DNA from: Prevotella sp. ne3005
GTDB lineage: Bacteria; Bacteroidota; Bacteroidia; Bacteroidales; Bacteroidaceae
DNA length: 64,000 nt
Direction: 5' to 3'
Assembly (NCBI RefSeq): GCF_900110085.1
Contig: NZ_FOCK01000005.1
Span: forward strand, 248,001-312,000
Shown: in pieces, positions 45,701 to 55,274 of the stretch
Layout of the letters: each line of letters begins with the position of its first letter
Numbering within the stretch: the stretch's first letter is position 1
Made by a program: the position numbers and the translations under genes
Notes under the pieces: model-generated
Database searches by the model: none
What the model was told of the DNA's origin: nothing
What the model saw: only the letters and a program-made list of their open reading frames with translations

Positions 45701-46414
45701 ATGGAAGATTCAGCACTTAACAGATATTTGGATGAAATCGGAAAGGAAGCTCTGCTTTCCGACGAAGTAGAGAAACAACTCTCATCGCAAATCCTGAAAG
45801 GCGATACTAAAGCCCTCTCGAGACTTGTGGAAGCAAACCTTCGCTTTGTGGTGGCCGTAGCCCGTCAATATAAGGGTAAAGGTGTTGCGATGGAGGATCT
45901 CGTCAGTGAGGGTAATATCGGCTTAATGAAAGCCGCCTCGAAGTATGATGCCAGCAAAGGTGTCCGCTTTGTAAACTATGCCGTTGTCTATGTGCGTCAG
46001 GCTATCGAGAAGTTCATCGAGCAGCAGGCTGGTCTCTACCAGGTGCCAAAGAATGTAAAGGATGAGGTCGTTGCCCGTCAACAAAGTATGCCTCTTTCAG
46101 TAGATGCCCCCTTAGGTCATCGAACGAATATGAGTTTATTGTCTGTTTTGATTAATCAGGATGCTCCTTTGGCCGATGAGCGTGTCCATTCTGAAGCCGT
46201 TGAGGCTGCGGTGGAATATGCCTTAGGCAGTCTTGACCAGCGTGAGACAAAGGTGGTGAATGCCTTTTTCGGTATTGGCCAAGAACGGGAGACTATGGCT
46301 GAGATAGCAGAAGATATGGATGTGAAACGTGAGCGTGTGAGACAGATACGTGATAAGGCTGTGCGAAAACTCCGCAAAGCCTATAAGGCTCGCCTCCGTG
46401 AATTACGAAGATAA
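45701..46414 (+). CDS. Atypical sigma-70 family sigma factor
   Basis: 237 residues. Region 1.2 and domain 2 are clear (RLVEANLRFVVAVARQYKGKG, EDLVSEGNIGLMKAASKYDASKG), and region 4 is full (SLDQRETKVVNAFFG, ETMAEIAEDMDVKRERVRQI). The domain 2.3 segment reads RFVNYAVVYVRQAI, where primary sigma factors have YA-x-WWIRQAI; the two melting Trp are Val and Tyr. Domain 3 is largely missing: after QQSMPLSVDA a short link leads straight into region 4. Primary RpoD of Bacteroidota is about 286 residues, so this is a shortened paralogue with probably different promoter preference. Target genes are unknown. Confidence 0.88.
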   Translation: MEDSALNRYLDEIGKEALLSDEVEKQLSSQILKGDTKALSRLVEANLRFVVAVARQYKGKGVAMEDLVSEGNIGLMKAASKYDASKGVRFVNYAVVYVRQAIEKFIEQQAGLYQVPKNVKDEVVARQQSMPLSVDAPLGHRTNMSLLSVLINQDAPLADERVHSEAVEAAVEYALGSLDQRETKVVNAFFGIGQERETMAEIAEDMDVKRERVRQIRDKAVRKLRKAYKARLRELRR

Positions 46415-46454
46415 AATAAATGCTCCCTCGAAAATGAGGGAGCATTTATTTTAT
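46411..46454. terminator. Bidirectional terminator between the sigma gene and htpG
   Basis: Perfect 19-bp inverted repeat (46411-46429 / 46436-46454) with loop GAAAAT. It overlaps both stop codons and is T-rich on both strands. Confidence 0.9.
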
Positions 46455-48505
46455 TTAATCAAATCAACTGAGCGCTTTAGGAATTTATCCAGCGCCTCGC
46501 CTTTGAGCATGCCATTCTGAAGGAGCGCCAGGTCGATAAGTTGGTGAACGATGGAATTGCCCTTTGCATAGTCGGCAATCACAGCTGTCTTCTTGTCCTT
46601 CTGCTCCTGTACGGCTTTCTCAGCCTCGGCCTTCTGGTCCTTTTCCTCCTGGGTAATCTCGTCATATTTCTTTTTATCCTGTGCGGCACGAATAGCGGCC
46701 AGACGAGCTTCTTGACCCTTTAGCTCGCTCACGATGGGCTTCAGCGCCTCGGCGGTAGCAGCCTCACTCTCCTCAAGTACTTTCTTTACCAATGGATGAT
46801 CGGAATTCAGGACGATGTTGAATGAGTCGGGCATCTGTCCATAGAAGTTCATTCCTGGCTGGAAACGGCTCATCTCCTTCATACGACGCATATACTCATT
46901 TTGTGTGATAATCACAGGACGTGCCTCTTCGCCGAGGGCATCCACCTGAACCATAAACTCTGCCTTCTCAATCTTTGGCATCTGGGTGCGGAACACGGCT
47001 GACAAATTGTCACTCTCTTCCTCCGAGAGCTGCGTCTTCTTGGCGTCCTCCTTCACAATCAGACGGTCGATGATGTCGGCATCCACACGTGTGAAGTGGC
47101 TCTTCTCAAATTTCTGCTCCAATGTCTGAATAGTGGGAACATCAAGCTGACCGTCAAGTAATAGTACTGAGTAACCCTTGTCCTGAGCTGCCTTGATGTA
47201 AGAGTACTGCTCTTCCTTGTCGGTAGCGTAGAGATATACCAACTGATCGTTCTTATCCTTTTGATTGGCCTCGATGAGCTTCTTGTAATCCTCAAATGTG
47301 AAGTACTTACCATCTGTATCCTTCATCAGGGCAAAGTCCTTGGCGCGGTCGTAGAAGCCCTCCTCAGAGAGGATACCGTAGTTGATGAAGAGCTTCAGAT
47401 CGTCCCACTTCTCCTCATACTGCTTGCGGTCTTCCTTGAAGATGGCATTCAAGCGGTCGGCAACTTTCTTCGTGATATAAGTAGAGATTTTCTTCACCTC
47501 ACGGTCACTCTGCAGATAGCTACGAGAGACGTTCAGGGGAATATCCGGTGAGTCGATCACACCATGCAGTAACGTCAGGAATTCGGGTACGATGCCCTCT
47601 ACCTGATCGGTTACAAATACCTGGTTGCAGTAGAGCTGGATTTTATTCTTCTGCAGCTCAATGTTCGACTTAATCTTCGGGAAGTAGAGGATACCCGTCA
47701 GGTTGAAGGGATAGTCCACGTTCAGGTGAATCCAGAACAGGGGCTCATCGCTCATTGGATAGAGCGTACGATAGAAACTCTTGTAGTCCTCGTCCTTCAG
47801 CGAAGAGGGCGTCTTCGTCCACAGCGGCTCCACATTATTAATAATATTGTCTTCATCAGTATCCACCTGTTTGCCGTCCTTCCATTCGGTCTTCTTACCG
47901 AAAGCAACGGGCACAGCCATGAACTTGCAATACTTCTGAAGCAAACCCTCAAGCTTGTACTTGTCAAGGAATTCCTTGCAATCGTCATCGATATAGAGGA
48001 TGATGTCACTACCACGTTGTTCACGCTCGGCATCGTCAATCTCGTAGGCAGGACTGCCGTCACAACTCCACTTTACGGCCTTCGAACCCTCTTTGTACGA
48101 CTTGGTGATTATTTCCACCTTCTTCGACACCATGAAACTTGAGTAGAAGCCCAGACCGAAGTGACCAATAATGTTGTTGGCGTTATCCTTATATTTCTCC
48201 AAAAAGTCGCTAACGCCAGAGAAGGCGATCTGGTTAATATACTTATCAATCTCCTCTTCGGTCATTCCGATACCATGATCGCTGATGGTGATGGTACCCT
48301 TGTCAGCATCAAAGTTGACACGTACAGTCAGGTCGCCAAGATCGTCTTTAAACTCTCCTTGTGCGGCGAGGGTCTTCATCTTTTGCGTAGCATCGACTGC
48401 GTTCGACACCATCTCGCGGAGGAAAATCTCATGATCACTGTAGAGAAACTTTTTGATAACGGGGAATATATTCTCGGTTGTAACCCCGATGTTACCTTTT
48501 TGCAT
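46451..48505 (-). CDS. htpG: Molecular chaperone HtpG (Hsp90)
   Basis: 684 residues. The GHKL ATPase domain comes first, with LREMVSNAVDATQK, DHGIGMTEEE, and GHFGLGFYSSFMV as the ATP lid. The middle domain has WIHLNVDYPFNLTGILYFP and SPDIPLNVSRSYLQSD. The charged C-terminal dimerisation domain follows. It is a cytosolic heat-shock chaperone that remodels client proteins with DnaK. It is longer than E. coli HtpG (624 residues), partly through a Lys/Glu-rich segment in the C-terminal part (EEKDQKAEAEKAVQEQKDK). It is convergent with the sigma gene. Confidence 0.97.
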   Translation of the reverse strand: MQKGNIGVTTENIFPVIKKFLYSDHEIFLREMVSNAVDATQKMKTLAAQGEFKDDLGDLTVRVNFDADKGTITISDHGIGMTEEEIDKYINQIAFSGVSDFLEKYKDNANNIIGHFGLGFYSSFMVSKKVEIITKSYKEGSKAVKWSCDGSPAYEIDDAEREQRGSDIILYIDDDCKEFLDKYKLEGLLQKYCKFMAVPVAFGKKTEWKDGKQVDTDEDNIINNVEPLWTKTPSSLKDEDYKSFYRTLYPMSDEPLFWIHLNVDYPFNLTGILYFPKIKSNIELQKNKIQLYCNQVFVTDQVEGIVPEFLTLLHGVIDSPDIPLNVSRSYLQSDREVKKISTYITKKVADRLNAIFKEDRKQYEEKWDDLKLFINYGILSEEGFYDRAKDFALMKDTDGKYFTFEDYKKLIEANQKDKNDQLVYLYATDKEEQYSYIKAAQDKGYSVLLLDGQLDVPTIQTLEQKFEKSHFTRVDADIIDRLIVKEDAKKTQLSEEESDNLSAVFRTQMPKIEKAEFMVQVDALGEEARPVIITQNEYMRRMKEMSRFQPGMNFYGQMPDSFNIVLNSDHPLVKKVLEESEAATAEALKPIVSELKGQEARLAAIRAAQDKKKYDEITQEEKDQKAEAEKAVQEQKDKKTAVIADYAKGNSIVHQLIDLALLQNGMLKGEALDKFLKRSVDLIK

Positions 48506-48560
48506 GTTATTATCAATTTATAATTTCATTGTTTGAACATTATTCTGCAAATATCGTGCC

Positions 48561-48597
48561 AAACAAAAATCCCCCCTGGAAAAACTTCCAGAGGGGA
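48561..48597 (-). terminator. Terminator after rpsA
   Basis: 13-bp stem (48568-48580 / 48585-48597, one mismatch or G-U), 4-nt loop, then TTTTTG on the minus strand. Confidence 0.88.
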
Positions 48598-48621
48598 TAG
48601 GTATGTAAGAGGGTAGAGCAA

Positions 48622-50412
48622 TTACTTCTTCTTGCTCTCACCTTCCAGCTGAGCCTTCAGCTGAGCCAGTGCGTCGATGTCACCCAGTGTTGTGCTGGCT
48701 GCAACATTCTCGATCTTCGGAGCATCGTCCTTCTTCGGAGCACGTGCCTTCTTAGCGGCAGCCTTCTTCTCCTCGCGGGCGGGATCCTCGAAGGTGCGAC
48801 TGTGAGAGAGGATGATACGCTTGCTGTCCTTATTGAACTCGATCACCTTGAAGGGCAGAACCTCACCAGCCTGAGCCTGTGAACCGTCCTCCTTCACGAG
48901 GTGCTTCGGAGTAGCAAAGCCCTCAACATTCTCCTCGAGTGATACAACGGCGCCCTTCTCGAGCATCTCGCTGATCTTACCCTCGTGGATAGAACCAACG
49001 GTGTACTTCTCCTCGAATACATCCCAAGGATTCTCCTCGAGCTGCTTGTGACCGAGAGACAGACGACGGTTCTCCTTATCGATATCCAGAACGATAACGT
49101 CGATCTGAGCACCAACCTGAGTGAACTCTGAAGGATGCTTTACCTTCTTGGTCCAAGAGAGGTCGCTGATGTGAATCAGGCCGTCAACACCTTCCTCGAG
49201 CTCAACAAATACACCAAAGTTGGTGAAGTTGCGAACCTTTGCGGTATGCTTGCTGCCAAGAGGATACTTGTTCTCGATAGCCTCCCAGGGATCCTCACGA
49301 AGCTGCTTGATACCCAGGCTCATCTTACGCTCATCGCGGTCAAGGGTCAGGATGACTGCCTCAACCTCTTCGCCAACCTTCAGGAACTCCTGAGCTGAAC
49401 GCAGGTGCTGGCTCCAAGACATCTCTGAAACGTGGATCAGGCCCTCAACACCAGGCTGGATCTCAACGAATGCACCGTAGTCAGCGATAACGACTACCTT
49501 ACCCTTCACGTGGTCACCAACCTTGAGCTCCTGATCCAGAGCATCCCAAGGATGAGGAGTGAGCTGCTTCAGACCGAGGGCGATGCGGCGCTTCTCGTCG
49601 TCGAAGTCCAGGATAACAACGTTGATCTTCTGGTCGAGCTCCACCACCTTGTGGGGATCGTCTACGCGGCCCCAAGAAAGGTCTGTGATGTGGATGAGTC
49701 CGTCAACACCGCCGAGGTCAACGAATACACCGTAGCTGGTGATGTTCTTAACTGTACCCTCAAGGATCTGACCCTTCTCCAGACGACCAATGATCTCCTT
49801 CTTCTGGGCCTCGAGCTCCTGCTCAATAAGAGCCTTGTGAGAAACGACCACGTTGCGGAACTCCTGGTTGATCTTCACAACCTTGAACTCCATGGTCTTG
49901 CCAACGAACTGGTCGTAGTCGCGTATGGGGTGAACGTCGATCTGCGATCCGGGGAGGAAGGCCTCGATACCGAATACGTCGACAATCATACCGCCCTTTG
50001 TGCGGCACTTGATGAAGCCCTGGATGATAGCATCTGCCTCGAGAGCCTCGTTGACCTTATCCCAAGACTTGCTCAGACGGGCCTTCTTGTGAGAGAGGAT
50101 CAGCTGACCCTTCTTGTCCTCAGCGCTCTCTACGTAAACCTCTACCTTATCACCGATCTTCAGGTCGGGATTGTAGCGGAACTCAGAAGCGGGGATGATG
50201 CCGTCGCTCTTGTAGCCGATGTTGACAACAACTTCCTTCTTGTCAACGCTGATCACGGTACCTTCTACTACCTGGTGGTCGGCTACCTTGTTGAGGGTTT
50301 CGTCGTACGCCTTGTCAAGCTCTTCTTTGTTGACACCAGCGGGCGTGCCATTCTCGAACTCGTCCCAATTGAAATCGTCGAGCGGCTTCACGTTCTTTGT
50401 TAAATCTGACAT
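48622..50412 (-). CDS. rpsA: 30S ribosomal protein S1
   Basis: 596 residues with six S1/OB-fold repeats. The first two (VVEGTVISVDKKEVVVNIGYKSDG; IIQGFIKCRTKGGMIVDVFGIEAFLPGS) are the diverged ribosome-binding repeats. The next three share the pattern YGVFVDLGGVDGLIHITDLSW; the sixth (KISEMLEKGAVVSLEENVEG) is diverged. A Lys/Ala-rich tail ends AQLKAQLEGESKKK. It brings mRNA to the small subunit, which matters in this phylum where Shine-Dalgarno sites are weak. Confidence 0.97.
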   Translation of the reverse strand: MSDLTKNVKPLDDFNWDEFENGTPAGVNKEELDKAYDETLNKVADHQVVEGTVISVDKKEVVVNIGYKSDGIIPASEFRYNPDLKIGDKVEVYVESAEDKKGQLILSHKKARLSKSWDKVNEALEADAIIQGFIKCRTKGGMIVDVFGIEAFLPGSQIDVHPIRDYDQFVGKTMEFKVVKINQEFRNVVVSHKALIEQELEAQKKEIIGRLEKGQILEGTVKNITSYGVFVDLGGVDGLIHITDLSWGRVDDPHKVVELDQKINVVILDFDDEKRRIALGLKQLTPHPWDALDQELKVGDHVKGKVVVIADYGAFVEIQPGVEGLIHVSEMSWSQHLRSAQEFLKVGEEVEAVILTLDRDERKMSLGIKQLREDPWEAIENKYPLGSKHTAKVRNFTNFGVFVELEEGVDGLIHISDLSWTKKVKHPSEFTQVGAQIDVIVLDIDKENRRLSLGHKQLEENPWDVFEEKYTVGSIHEGKISEMLEKGAVVSLEENVEGFATPKHLVKEDGSQAQAGEVLPFKVIEFNKDSKRIILSHSRTFEDPAREEKKAAAKKARAPKKDDAPKIENVAASTTLGDIDALAQLKAQLEGESKKK

Positions 50413-50567
50413 AATAAATTAATTCTGTTGCCCCACGTTTGTTTGTCGGGGCGGGGTCTGAACAGACGTTTACCAGACCATCTTTTAAAGGGTTAATAAT
50501 TCATAGGAGCAAGCGCCTGTTCCGGCCCCTATTCCCCCTACGGGGGACAAAACGGGTGCAAAGGTAG
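50413..50567 (-). promoter_or_regulatory. rpsA promoter and GC-rich leader
   Basis: Minus-strand TACCTTTG at 50567-50560 gives a predicted leader of about 145 nt. The leader includes GC-rich segments such as GCCCC...GGGGC near 50431-50455 and CCCCC...GGGGG near 50535-50547 that could fold. Autoregulation of S1 through its own leader is known in E. coli; here it is only a possibility. No other gene lies in the 315-bp gap. Confidence 0.45.
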
Positions 50568-50568
50568 T

Positions 50569-50608
50569 AAAAAGAAGTGAGAAGTGAGGGGTGAGAAGTG
50601 AAAAGTAG
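50569..50608. repeat. Short GTGAGAAGTGA-type direct repeats upstream of rpsA
   Basis: The unit (A/G)GAAGTGA recurs about four times between 50575 and 50608. Low-complexity intergenic DNA. Confidence 0.6.
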
Positions 50609-50635
50609 ATATTAATTTATGAATTATTAACAAAA

Positions 50636-50662
50636 CAAAGGCCGACCCTCGCGAGTCAGCCC
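50636..50662 (-). terminator. Terminator after gdhA
   Basis: Stem GGCTGAC / GTCGGCC on the minus strand (50661-50640, one G-U), loop with CTCGCGAG, then TTTGTTTTGTT. Confidence 0.7.
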
Positions 50663-50727
50663 CTGTTAACAATACGTTATTCTATTATAATTATACTTTC
50701 ACTTGAATACTTCAAACTTCGTCCGGC

Positions 50728-52065
50728 TTATACAATGCCCTGAGCCATCATGGCGTTGGCCACCTTCATGAAGCCTGCTACGTTAGCACCCTTCACGTAG
50801 TTGATGTAACCATCAGCCTCGGTACCGTACTTCACGCAGTTCTCGTGAATGTCATTCATGATGCGCTTCAGATAGTCATCAACCTCCTTAGAAGTCCAGC
50901 TCAGACGCTCTGAGTTCTGTGACATCTCCAGGCCAGATACTGATACACCACCAGCGTTAGAAGCCTTACCAGGAGAGTAGAGCAATTTGGCATCCTGGAA
51001 GATCTTGATAGCATCGGGCAGGGTAGGCATGTTTGCACCCTCGGCAACGGCGATCACACCATTGTCTACGAGAGCCTGAGCCTGTTCTGCGTTGATCTCG
51101 TTCTGAGTAGCGCAAGGCAGGGCGATATCAGCCTTCTCGTGCCAGGGGCGCTCACCAGCATGATATACAGCGTTGGGATACTCCTCAACATATTCCTTAA
51201 TACGTCCGCGCTCAACGTTCTTCAGCTCCTTCACATAAGCGAGCTTAGCCTCGTCGATACCATCGGGATCGAAGATGTAACCGTCTGAGTCAGAGAGTGT
51301 CAAGGGGATAGCACCGAGCTGGATACACTTCTCTGTAGCATACTGTGCCACATTACCAGAACCAGAGATCAGCACCTTCTTACCCTTCAGTTCGATACCA
51401 CGGGTAGCTAGCATAGAGGTCAGGAAGTAAACACAGCCATAACCTGTAGCCTCAGGACGGATCAGTGAACCACCGAAGCTCAGACCCTTACCTGTCAGCA
51501 CGCCCTGGAACTGATGAGTCAGCTTCTTGTACTGTCCGAAGAGGTAACCGACCTCACGTCCACCAACACCGATGTCACCAGCGGGAACGTCCTCATCTGG
51601 ACCAATCACGCGATAGAGCTCATTCATGAATGCCTGGCAGAAGCGCATCACCTCAGCATCGCTCTTGCCACGGGGAGAGAAGTCTGAACCACCCTTTGCA
51701 CCACCCATAGGCAGTGTGGTCAGAGAGTTCTTGAAGGTCTGCTCGAAAGCCAGGAACTTCAGGATACCGAGGTTTACACTCTTGTGATAACGAAGACCGC
51801 CTTTGTACGGGCCAATAGCATTGTTGTGCTGGATACGATAACCCATGTTGGTCTGAACATTTCCCTTATCATCTACCCAAGTGATACGGAACTCACAAAC
51901 ACGATCGGGGATGCAAAGGCGCTCGATGAGGTTGGCCTTCTCAAACTCGGGGTGCTTGTTGTACTCTTCCTCGATAGTAGGAAGTACCTGAGAAACTGCC
52001 TGGATGTACTCCGGCTCATTGGGGAATCTCTGTTTCAGATCCTCTACAACTTTTGCTGCATTCAT
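50728..52065 (-). CDS. gdhA: NADP-specific glutamate dehydrogenase
   Basis: 445 residues, the small hexameric form. The substrate domain has GGLRYHKSVNLGILKFLAFEQ and the catalytic segment LPMGGAKGGSDF; the nucleotide domain has KKVLISGSGNVAQYATEK. Ser/Thr rather than a final acidic residue in this fingerprint fits NADP(H) use, with Ser after the strand in LTLSDSDG. It makes glutamate from ammonia and 2-oxoglutarate and is the main ammonia-assimilating enzyme in rumen and gut Bacteroidales. It has its own consensus promoter and a leader of about 100 nt. Confidence 0.95.
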   Translation of the reverse strand: MNAAKVVEDLKQRFPNEPEYIQAVSQVLPTIEEEYNKHPEFEKANLIERLCIPDRVCEFRITWVDDKGNVQTNMGYRIQHNNAIGPYKGGLRYHKSVNLGILKFLAFEQTFKNSLTTLPMGGAKGGSDFSPRGKSDAEVMRFCQAFMNELYRVIGPDEDVPAGDIGVGGREVGYLFGQYKKLTHQFQGVLTGKGLSFGGSLIRPEATGYGCVYFLTSMLATRGIELKGKKVLISGSGNVAQYATEKCIQLGAIPLTLSDSDGYIFDPDGIDEAKLAYVKELKNVERGRIKEYVEEYPNAVYHAGERPWHEKADIALPCATQNEINAEQAQALVDNGVIAVAEGANMPTLPDAIKIFQDAKLLYSPGKASNAGGVSVSGLEMSQNSERLSWTSKEVDDYLKRIMNDIHENCVKYGTEADGYINYVKGANVAGFMKVANAMMAQGIV

Positions 52066-52169
52066 AATCTAAAAGTTTTTTAAGTGTTATACTGATTAAA
52101 AATTACTATATTTCGCTGTTTATACTGCTTCGACAGTACATTCTGTCTTTGCTTTCTTCTTTTCGGGTG

Positions 52170-52200
52170 CAAAATTACATCAAAAATTCGAAATAGCAAA
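52170..52200 (-). promoter_or_regulatory. gdhA promoter
   Basis: Minus-strand TTTG (52200-52197), 19 bp, TAATTTTG (52177-52170). The leader would be about 100 nt. Confidence 0.75.
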
Positions 52201-52792
52201 CATTTTATCAACTTTTTCTTCAAAAACCTTTCTTTTTGTCACTTAATTGACATAAATCAAGTCAAAAGGTCATTAAATGCCTTTTGTTATGTGTTCGTCC
52301 ACACCTGTTTGCAACCTGAAAGACCTTATATATAATATGTGGGATTTAGCTTGTGATTATGAAAGCAAAATAGAGGGGAATAGCGTATAGGTGGTTTGTG
52401 GGTAACAGAATGTAAAGATTCTATGCCAAAATTTAACACTTCCAGAGTGCTCCTTCTAGAGAAAATAAGAGATGATTTAGGATACGTTCGGAGTTTAATT
52501 ACGGTAAACTATGGGTTTAGATAGTCTTTTAGGGGCGTTAAGATAGTCTTTACGAGTCATCGGACTATCTTCCATATAGTGAAAGATGACGTTTGAATGA
52601 GCGAAAGATAACGTTTCGACGGGTGAAAAGCCTTATTTTAACGACCCAAAGATGACCCCCTTTTTAACAATACAACATAACGTCCAATGAATCAGATATT
52701 TAGCAAAACGGCTCAAAACTCACGTATTGACGGCCTTGGAATGGTTTGGGCTCTAGAACACGATTCTCACGAACCGACTTGTTAAGTAATTT
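52201..52792. other. Non-coding gap upstream of gdhA
   Basis: No credible gene. It contains repeats AGATAGTC (52519-52526, 52541-52548) with an inverted copy (52562-52569), and GAAAGATGACGTTT / GAAAGATAACGTTT (52581-52594 and 52603-52616, period 22). I see no promoter facing right in this stretch, although a plus-oriented terminator follows. Confidence 0.75.
52581..52616. repeat. Direct repeat, 14 bp, period 22
   Basis: GAAAGATGACGTTT and GAAAGATAACGTTT differ at one base. A third, degenerate unit may follow near 52623. Confidence 0.75.
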
Positions 52793-52836
52793 AACCAACA
52801 AGGGCTGCCTCGAAAGACAGCCCTTGTTGGTTTTTA
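52793..52836. terminator. Terminator hairpin after maeB
   Basis: Perfect 15-bp stem (52793-52807 / 52818-52832) with a 10-nt loop. The T-run TTTTTATATA is on the plus strand; on the minus strand, where maeB ends 17 bp away, only TT follows. Confidence 0.8.
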
Positions 52837-52852
52837 TATAGAAAATATGTGA

Positions 52853-55156
52853 TTACTTTCCAGCGTTGTTGATGCGATCCTTGATCTTGGCCACATAGGC
52901 ATCGATGGTTGCTACTGCCACGATGTTCACAATGTCGCGCACAGTGGCACCGAAGTCGATGAAGTGGATAGGCTTGTTCAGACCCATCTGGATCGGGCCG
53001 ATAATCTCGGCGTCGCTACCCAGCATCTGCAGCATCTTGTAAGATGAACGGGCAGAGGTCAGGTTGGGGAACACCAGTGTGTTCACCTTCTTGCCTTTCA
53101 GTTTGGTAAACGGATACTGCTCGTCTCTCAGCTCGTTGTCAAGTGCGAAGCCCAGCTGCATCTCTCCGTCGATGGGAAGATCGGGGTAGAGCTGCTGCAT
53201 CTCCTCTACGGCATATCTGACCTTCTTGGCACCATCGCTGGTGTTGCTACCGAAGTTAGAGTGGCTGACCATTGCAATAACAGGTTTTTCGTTGAAGAAG
53301 CGAACGGCGGTAGCTGCGAGCTTGGCGATATCCATCAGCGCGTCCTTATCGGGGTTCTCGTTGACGAGCGTATCGGTAACATAGTAAGTACCCTTAGGCG
53401 AGTTGATGATGTGCATGGTACCGAAATGCTTGAACTCAGGACGGATACCAATCACCTCGTTGACTACCTTGATGGTATTCGAGTACTTCGTATACAGACC
53501 AGTGATGTAGGCATCAGCCTCGCCAGTCTCCACCATCATCATACCGAAGTAGTTGCGCTCGAACATCTTGTCGTTGGCTTCCTGGAAAGTGTAGCCGTCG
53601 CGCTGGCGCTTCTCTGTGAGGATGCGGGCATAACGTTCGCGGCGCTCCTGTTCTGACGGATGGCGCAGGTTCACAATCTCAAGACCATCGAGGCTCAGGT
53701 CGAGCTTCTTGGCGAGTTTGGTGATGACTTCATCGTTACCGAGCAGAATCGGGTGACAGATACCTTCAGCGTAAGCCTGTACGGCAGCCTTCAGCATGGT
53801 GGGGTGTACGGCCTCTGCGAATACCACTCGCTGCGGATGGGCTGCTGCTGTGGCGTAGAGATTCTGGGTGAGTTTGGTCTCCTGACCAAGCAGCACAGAG
53901 AGCGAATCCTTATATTCATCCCAGTCCTCAATCTTCTTGCGAGCCACACCACTCTCGATGGCGGCTTTGGCCACAGCCGCTGACACTTCGGTAATCAGAC
54001 GGGGATCAACGGGCTTCGGAATGAAGTAATCGCGACCGAAAGAGAGATTGTTGACGTGATAGACATCGTTCACCACATCAGGCACTGGCTGCTTTGCAAG
54101 ATCTGCGATGGCATGAACGGCAGCCAACTTCATCTCCTCGTTGATGGCGGTGGCGTGAACGTCGAGCGCACCACGGAAGATGTAAGGGAAGCCGATAACG
54201 TTGTTGATTTGGTTAGGATAGTCGGTGCGCCCCGTAGACATAAGCACATCGGGACGGGCCTCCATGGCGTCCTCGTAAGAAATTTCGGGTACAGGGTTGG
54301 CGAGAGCGAAGATAACGGGATCCTTGGCCATCGTCTTTACCATATCCTTGGAGAGCACATTACCTTTTGAAAGACCCACAAACACGTCGGCACCGTTGAC
54401 AGCCTCTGCGAGGGTATGGATATCGGTACGACTGGTGGCGAAGAATCTCTTTTGCTCGTTCAGGTCCTGACGCTCTACAGAGATCACGCCCTTGGAGTCG
54501 AGCATCACGATATTCTCCTTTTGGGCTCCGATGGCCATATAGAGCTTGGTGCAACTGATGGCAGCAGCACCTGCGCCGTTGACCACAATCTTTACCTTCT
54601 TGATATCCTTGCCAATCACCTCCATGGCATTCTTCAGACCTGCAGCAGAGATGATTGCGGTTCCGTGCTGGTCATCGTGCATTACGGGGATATCGAGTGT
54701 CTTCTTCAGACGCTCCTCAATGTAGAAGCACTCAGGAGCCTTGATATCCTCGAGGTTGATACCGCCAAAGGTAGGGGCGATGCGCTCAACAGCCTCACAG
54801 AACTTCTCGGGATCCTTCTCAGCAACCTCGATGTCGAATACGTCGATACCGCCATAGATCTTGAAGAGCAGACCCTTTCCTTCCATGACGGGCTTACCAC
54901 TCATGGCACCGATATCACCCAAGCCGAGCACCGCGGTACCATTGGAGATAACAGCCACAAGGTTACCCTTATCGGTGTACTTATAGGCTGCGTCGGGGTT
55001 CTCTTGAATCTCCAGACAGGGATAGGCCACGCCAGGAGAGTAGGCGAGACTCAAGTCGGTTTGCGTACGATAAGCCTTGGTGGGCTTTACTTCAATTTTT
55101 CCAGGGCGTCCGCTCTCATGATATTCGAGGGCAGCTTCTTTCGAGATCTTAACCAT
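52853..55156 (-). CDS. maeB: NADP-dependent malic enzyme with C-terminal phosphotransacetylase-like domain
   Basis: 767 residues. The N-terminal malic enzyme domain (residues 1 to about 430) shows [13 protein letters not shown], the metal site [12 protein letters not shown] and the dinucleotide fold [14 protein letters not shown]. The C-terminal part (about 435-767; [36 protein letters not shown]) is phosphotransacetylase-like. In this family the second domain regulates activity by binding acetyl-CoA rather than catalysing. The enzyme converts malate to pyruvate, making NADPH. The length matches MaeB (about 760). Confidence 0.95.
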   Translation of the reverse strand: MVKISKEAALEYHESGRPGKIEVKPTKAYRTQTDLSLAYSPGVAYPCLEIQENPDAAYKYTDKGNLVAVISNGTAVLGLGDIGAMSGKPVMEGKGLLFKIYGGIDVFDIEVAEKDPEKFCEAVERIAPTFGGINLEDIKAPECFYIEERLKKTLDIPVMHDDQHGTAIISAAGLKNAMEVIGKDIKKVKIVVNGAGAAAISCTKLYMAIGAQKENIVMLDSKGVISVERQDLNEQKRFFATSRTDIHTLAEAVNGADVFVGLSKGNVLSKDMVKTMAKDPVIFALANPVPEISYEDAMEARPDVLMSTGRTDYPNQINNVIGFPYIFRGALDVHATAINEEMKLAAVHAIADLAKQPVPDVVNDVYHVNNLSFGRDYFIPKPVDPRLITEVSAAVAKAAIESGVARKKIEDWDEYKDSLSVLLGQETKLTQNLYATAAAHPQRVVFAEAVHPTMLKAAVQAYAEGICHPILLGNDEVITKLAKKLDLSLDGLEIVNLRHPSEQERRERYARILTEKRQRDGYTFQEANDKMFERNYFGMMMVETGEADAYITGLYTKYSNTIKVVNEVIGIRPEFKHFGTMHIINSPKGTYYVTDTLVNENPDKDALMDIAKLAATAVRFFNEKPVIAMVSHSNFGSNTSDGAKKVRYAVEEMQQLYPDLPIDGEMQLGFALDNELRDEQYPFTKLKGKKVNTLVFPNLTSARSSYKMLQMLGSDAEIIGPIQMGLNKPIHFIDFGATVRDIVNIVAVATIDAYVAKIKDRINNAGK

Positions 55157-55203
55157 AATCGTGTATTACTAATAATCTTTTTACCTATTATCAAATTTTG
55201 GTG

Positions 55204-55261
55204 CAAAATTACAAAAAACTATTTAAAAATATCGCCTATTTTTGTTTTTTTTGTACCTTTG
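55204..55261. promoter_or_regulatory. Divergent putative promoters of maeB and the TetR gene
   Basis: Minus-strand TAATTTTG at 55211-55204 lies 47 bp before the maeB ATG. Plus-strand TACCTTTG at 55254-55261 lies 13 bp before the TetR ATG at 55275. Neither has a good -33 TTTG at normal spacing. A TetR operator in this 118-bp gap is plausible, but I see no clear palindrome. Confidence 0.55.
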
Positions 55262-55274
55262 CAACTGAAAATGT

